This document shows positions 59,520-64,000 of a DNA stretch of 64,000 nt, in pieces. A program made the translations under genes and the position numbers. This DNA is from Eucalyptus grandis (Eukaryota; Streptophyta; Magnoliopsida; Myrtales; Myrtaceae), in the NCBI RefSeq assembly GCF_016545825.1, contig NC_052613.1:5146001-5210000 (forward strand), given 5' to 3'. The notes under the pieces are model-generated. The model saw only the letters and a program-made list of their open reading frames with translations. It was not told the origin of the DNA and searched no databases. Each line of letters begins with the position of its first letter. Positions within the stretch are counted from its first letter, which is position 1.

Positions 59520-60949
59520 GTATCAATAATAATATTTCTAGTTCTGTTTATATTGTCGAGTCTTCAATTTTATGGCATAGTAGGTTGGCACATATAAATA
59601 TTCATTACTTGAAGAATATGAGAAAATTAGACTTGATAAATTTTAATGGCGAATTTGACAAATGTGAAATATGTGCTAAGTCAAAACTTACTAAGAAGCC
59701 ATTTCCTAGTGTTAAAAGAAACTCGAATTTATTGGATTTGGTTCATAGTGATATATGTGAATTTAATGGTATGCTGACACGTGGAGGTAAAAGGTATTTT
59801 ATTACCTTTGTGGATGATTGTAGTAGGTTCTTATATGTTTATCTCATGAGATCAAAAGATGAAGCATTTACCATGTTTAAGAAATATAAGGCTGAAGTAG
59901 AGAATCAATTAGAAAGGAAAATTAAGGTTCTACGATCAGATAGAGGTGGAAAATATTTCTTAAATGAATTCTCTTCATTTTGTGAAGAACATGGTATTAT
60001 TCATCAAGCTTCAGCACCATATACTCCACAACAAAATGGTTTAGCTGAAAGGAAAAATCGATCTCTTGGAGAAATGGTTAATTGTATGCTTTCAAATTCA
60101 AAGTTACCAATTAATCTTTGGGGAGAAGCATTACTTACTGCATGTTATATTCATAACAGAATACCTTCCAAGAAAAATGACATAACCCCTTATGAAATAT
60201 GGAAAGGTAGAAAGCCAAATTTGTCATATCTTAAAGTGTGGGGGTGTTTGGCATACTACCGAGCTCCAGATCCTAAGAGAACAAAGCTTGGTCCTAGAGC
60301 TATTAAAAGTGTTTTCGTAGGGTATGCTGAAAATAGTAAAGCTTATAGGCTTCTTGATTTAGAGTCCAATGTCATAATAGAATCGAGAGACGTTGAATTC
60401 TTTGAGAATAAATGTTTTACAATTTCTGAAATTATTGAAAATAATTCAAGACATATGGAAACTCAAAGTGATTCTCAAGAGAAAGAAACGAATGATTCTA
60501 AAGATATGATTGAACCAAGGAGAAGTACTAGAGTTAGGAAAATAAAAGACTTAGGTCCTGATTTTATTACTCATGTTTTCCTTGTTGAAGGAGATGGAGA
60601 TAATAATGTGGTAAATAAATACCCTTTAGTATTAAATTTAGAAGATGATCCTAAAAGCTTTGATGATGCTATGTCTTCTAGAGATGCTTCCTTTTGGAAA
60701 GAAGCTGTGAATGATGAAATGGACTCAATTGTGTCCAATAATACTTGGGTATTAGTAGATTTACCAAAAGGATCAAAATCTATTGGGTGCAAATGGGTTT
60801 TTAGAAGAAAATATCATTCTGATGGTTCCATTCAAGCTTTTAAAGCTAGGCTTGTAGCTAAGAGATATAGGCAAAAAGAAGGAATAGATTATTTTGATAC
60901 ATATGCTCCTGTTGCACGTATAACTTCTATTCGAGTTCTTTTGCTCTAG
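59520..60949 (+). pseudogene. Copia integrase and first part of RT
   Basis: The frame resumes at about 59,500. The HHCC finger spans WHSRLAHINIHYL to CEICAKSK. The DDE core has HSDICEF, RSDRGGKYF and QQNGLAERKNR, so all three catalytic residues are seen. The RT entry contains KARLVAKRYRQKEGIDYF. A one-base loss near 60,945 produces a TAG, stopping before the RT palm. Confidence 0.85.
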
Positions 60950-61389
60950 CTTCCATTTATGATCTTTGTGTTCATCAAATGGATGTTAAAACTGCTTTCT
61001 TAAATGGAGACTTAAATGAGGAGATTTACATGGAGCAACCGGAGGGTTTTGTTCTTCCTGGAAATGAAAGAAAAGTATGTAAATTGATTAAGTCTCTTTA
61101 TGGACTTAAGCAAGCTCCTAAGCAGTGGCATGAAAAGTTTAATTCTGTCATATTGTCAAATGGTTTCATCAATAGTAGTGCCGATAGGTGTATATACTCT
61201 AAATTCACTAAAGACTATGGTGTCTTAGTGTGCTTGTATGTTGATGATAGGCTTATCTTTGGAACGAATATGACTGGAATTAATGAGACTAAGAAGTATC
61301 TAACTTCCATGTTCAAAATGAAGGATTTGGGTGAAGTAGATACTATCTTAGGTATTAAAGTTAAGAAAATAGTGGGGGTTATTCTTTAA
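60950..61389 (+). pseudogene. Copia RT palm with YVDD
   Basis: Continues RT in the next frame with MDVKTAFLNGDL, LYGLKQAPKQWH and LYVDDRLIFG; the catalytic Asp pair is kept. A shift near 61,370 ends it in TAA. Between 61,390 and 61,501 the frame is broken. Confidence 0.85.
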
Positions 61390-61501
61390 GCCAATGTAGT
61401 TATGTTGAAAAATATTAAATAAATTTCAACATCTTGGTTTTAAAGAAATAAGTACTCCATTTGATTCTAGTATTAAATTAAATTATAATACTAGTAGAGC
61501 G

Positions 61502-62259
61502 GTGGCACAACTAGAATATGCAAGTGCTATAGGATCTTTAATGTATGCGATGCATTGTACTAGACCCGATATTGCTTATTCTGTATGCAAGTTGAGTAGG
61601 TATACTAGTAATCCAAGTACTGAGCATTTGAGAGCTATTACTAGAATTTTTGGTTATCTTAAGAGAACTAAAAATGTAGGATTGTTCTACAATAATTTTC
61701 CAGCTGTATTAGAATGATACACCGATGCTAGTTGGATTACAAGTGTGGGAGATGAGCGTTTCACAATAATTTTCCGGCTGTATTAGAATGATACACCGAT
61801 GCTAGTTGGATTACAAGTGTGGGAGATGAGCGTTCCACTTCTGGATGGATCTTCACACTAGCTGGAGGTGCTGTATCTTGGGCGAGCAAGAAACAGACAT
61901 GTATAACTCACTCAACAATGGAATCTGAATTTATTGCTTTGGCGGCAGCTGGGAAAGAGGCTGAATGGATTAGAAATTTGTTATTAGATATCAAATTATG
62001 GCCTAGTCCTATGCCTCCTATTTCTATCCACTGTGATAGTCAGGCCACTTTGGCAAGAGCCTATAGTAACACCTATAATGGTAAATCTAGACACATTAGT
62101 CTAAGACATGAATATGTGAGACAATTGATTAAAGATGGTACCATAACAATTGTCTATGTGAGGTCAAGTAAAAATCTTGCCGATCCTTTGACGAAGGCTT
62201 TACCAAGACATATGGTAATAACGACCTCACAAGAAATGGGGCTGAAACCCTTTAATTGA
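61502..62259 (+). pseudogene. Copia RNase H and pol end, split by a stop and a tandem duplication
   Basis: The first part (61,502-61,717) has [16 protein letters not shown], then reaches a TGA where Gly is expected. The second part (61,819-62,259) has [16 protein letters not shown], the [10 protein letters not shown] block and TKALPR at the end. Both copies of the intervening 74 bp duplication carry the TGA. Confidence 0.85.
61689..61836 (+). repeat. 74 bp tandem duplication in RNase H
   Basis: acaataattttcc at 61,689 recurs at 61,763 and the following text to gatgagcgtt repeats with one or two changes. A 74-base unit is not a multiple of three, so it shifts the frame. Confidence 0.9.
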
Positions 62260-62806
62260 AATCACCAATAATGGTAACCCGACCTTTTCTAGAACATCAC
62301 TAGTTACAAGGTTTAATGGGTAAGAACAAGTTATTGAATGTGATTGTTTGATACCGACATAGCCCCGATATGAGAAGTCGGTATCGTCTGTTACGTTTTG
62401 AAGGCTGGTTGAATTCTTAATGAAGTATGATACAAGTTTGTAGTGTGTTGATAGTAACAAACACATGGTAGATACTTCACCTATATGAGCTTAGAAGTGG
62501 TGCCGCTTCTTACGAAAGTTGGGGTTGCTTTCTAGAGAGCTCATGAAACAAGATCAAGCACAAGGCCATAATAGTGCGGAGTAATATAGAAATTCTCGCT
62601 GAAATAAGAGGTTAGTGTATGTGTGGTATGTCCGGTTCTATTATATAAAAGTACAAGTTTAAAGCCGAGCTACTTGTCACTTTGATAGAGCTTTGATATA
62701 CTTACACTAAGTAAAGGTTTAACTCGAAAGAGACCTTTATGTATGTATATTAATCTTACCGAAACTTTGGCTGTATGTTTTATTTTGAAATCTTTGTTTT
62801 ACAAAC
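62260..62806 (+). other. Non-coding 3' region of the young Copia element
   Basis: About 550 bases between the pol stop and the polypurine tract, with no ORF of note. Confidence 0.6.
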
Positions 62807-62818
62807 AAAGTGGGGGAT
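62807..62818 (+). other. Polypurine tract of the young Copia element
   Basis: aaagtgggggat lies directly before the 3' LTR and primes plus-strand synthesis in this family. Confidence 0.85.
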
Positions 62819-63677
62819 TGTTGGAAATTTGTTTGTTAAAACAAAATGAGTACCTTTTACTTTGTCCCACATAGAAAAGGTGGGAGCAAGTGGGTCAGTT
62901 TAAAAATGTGGGTTTTTCCTTTTGTAGTTAAATGAATGATTGGGTGGGGCTAGACCCCACCATACCCGCGTGCGGGTGCGCGAATAATTGCGCGATTATT
63001 TGGCGCACTTAGCACTTTGCGCGCCCGCGGTTTAATTAGCATCAATCCCTTGCTATTTATTTAATTTGTATTTTATTTTATTTTTTAATTCAAAGGTTGC
63101 CTTTTAATTTTAGAATTTTCGAAAATGAAATATGAAATGAAAATTCGAAATTCTATTTTAAAAAAAAAAATATTATTCCGAATTTTATTTGTGTCTTTTC
63201 AAGACAACCTTTGAAAAATTACTTATTCGGTTTTGCAACATTTTCCGAAAGGTTGCAATTGTTCGTTTTTCGACTTCTTCCGAAGAGTTGCATTCGTTTA
63301 TCCGAACAATTTTCTAAAGGTCGTGTTTGTTCATTATTTGGCAGTTTTTCACGAATAGTTGCAAGACTGTTTCATATATATATACTTGTCAATTTTCGGA
63401 AGAAGTGTGGTGGTCATTTTTCGAGTCTTCTTCCGAAAAACTGCAGCCAACTTTTCGATTGTTTTCCTTAGAGAGACCCGGAGAAATACTAGAATTGCTA
63501 TCTAGTATTCTCATCCGAGACTTTGTTGTATCCCGAAGGATTTTTGCCGGTGACCATTAGCAACATTGTGGGGCAAATAAATCCTTAAAGAAAGTGATAT
63601 CACGCCTCAAAGTCCGAGTTGTTTTACTCTATCCGATTTCATTGTTCAACCCATTTCGAAGTCATATTTTTCCAACA
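62819..63677 (+). repeat. 3' LTR of the young Copia element
   Basis: 859 bases from tgttggaaat to ttccaaca. It contains a 57-base stretch after gtgcgcga (near 62,983) that the 5' LTR lacks, and otherwise is close to it. ORFs here are chance. Confidence 0.9.
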
Positions 63678-64000
63678 CAATCTCATGCAAGATACTCTCC
63701 TACCCTTCCAATCTGTTCAACCTAACATTGTGACTCAAAACCCTCCTCCATCATCCTGACATGCACAAGAGCAATTTCAGAACGCGCCACAGCATACAGG
63801 CCCTCGCATGGCATACACATCCAGCACTCCATTCACATATGAGGTAACTCAAAGATCAAATTCTCTATACCCTTACACAAACCGACACAAGTTGTACATC
63901 CTAGAGAAAACCTAACCGAAACAAGCAAAAGCAAACGATAGCTCGATCACCACACGTGACGAGCGCGCCCTCAACTCGGTCCAATTCCAGGAAAATCAAT
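63678..64000 (-). pseudogene. Truncated copy of the first gene's 5' part (right piece)
   Basis: After the Copia element, the text atctcatgcaagatactc... resumes the match to 3,788-4,115 (UTR intron of the first gene) and runs off the window. Together with 56,909-57,362 it shows one duplicated fragment split by the retrotransposon. Confidence 0.8.

Larger units (their letters stand above)
57363..63677 (+). mobile_element. Young Ty1/Copia retrotransposon, 6.3 kb, nearly complete
   Basis: LTRs of 798 and 859 bp with TGTTGG...CCAACA ends and flanks caata / caatc (4 of 5). gag, protease, integrase, RT and RNase H follow in Copia order on the plus strand. A polypurine tract precedes the 3' LTR. LTRs differ at about 4 of the first 165 bases, so insertion is fairly recent. 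Frame breaks occur near 59,500, 60,945, and 61,370, and a stop plus a 74 bp duplication lie in RNase H, so this copy is defective. It sits within the pseudogene copy of the first gene. Confidence 0.9.

Noticed and set aside
63211..63560. Plus-strand ORFs in the 3' LTR
   Set aside because: They are within the LTR and are broken in the 5' LTR copy, so they are chance frames.

Overview
The window is plant nuclear DNA, most likely from a woody eudicot. A tree of the myrtle family such as Eucalyptus would fit, but I cannot prove the species. The evidence is GT-AG introns, one large BED-zinc-finger/NB-ARC/LRR (BED-NLR) resistance-gene locus, and a dense, nested load of LTR retrotransposons and foldback DNA elements. 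There are no operons, CRISPR arrays or bacterial signals, and I recognised no tRNA or rRNA gene.

Layout. At 1.9-4.7 kb there is one ordinary, apparently intact minus-strand gene. It is a conserved plant protein with three coding exons, a 5' UTR exon and a G-box in its upstream region. From 7.2 to 28.3 kb lies a tandemly duplicated NLR upstream region. The first copy (about 8,011-24,950) was split by a 14.3 kb Ty3/Gypsy element (9,576-23,857, minus strand, 3.1 kb LTRs, exact TSD aatac), whose left LTR holds a nested 3.2 kb solo LTR. That copy has lost its BED-NLR body. The second copy (about 25,611-28,345) leads into the BED exon at 28,436-29,699.

The BED exon splices in phase to an NB-ARC-LRR exon starting at 44,419. 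The intron between them is about 14.7 kb. It is filled by two head-to-tail Copia elements sharing a middle LTR, with an env-like ORF and an inserted MULE-type foldback element. The NB-LRR exon (44,419-47,613) keeps all the main nucleotide-binding motifs but carries four single-base frame breaks.

Downstream (48-54 kb) lie a second relic of a small coiled-coil gene, another MULE-like MITE, an 840 bp tandem duplication, and an inverted solo LTR related to the one at 10.3 kb. At 54.4-64 kb there is a Harbinger-like MITE with a GC-rich core. It is followed by a broken copy of the first gene's 5' end, split by a young 6.3 kb Copia element (57,363-63,677) with only a few percent LTR divergence.

Overall this is a resistance-gene cluster enlarged by segmental duplication and repeatedly invaded by transposons. 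Related gene fragments at both edges (3 kb and 57/64 kb; 7.5 kb and 48.2 kb) show that neighbouring single-copy genes were carried along. The most interesting points are the BED-NLR with the transposon-filled intron, the unusual primer-binding region of the young Copia element, and the linked pair of Copia elements with complementary losses.
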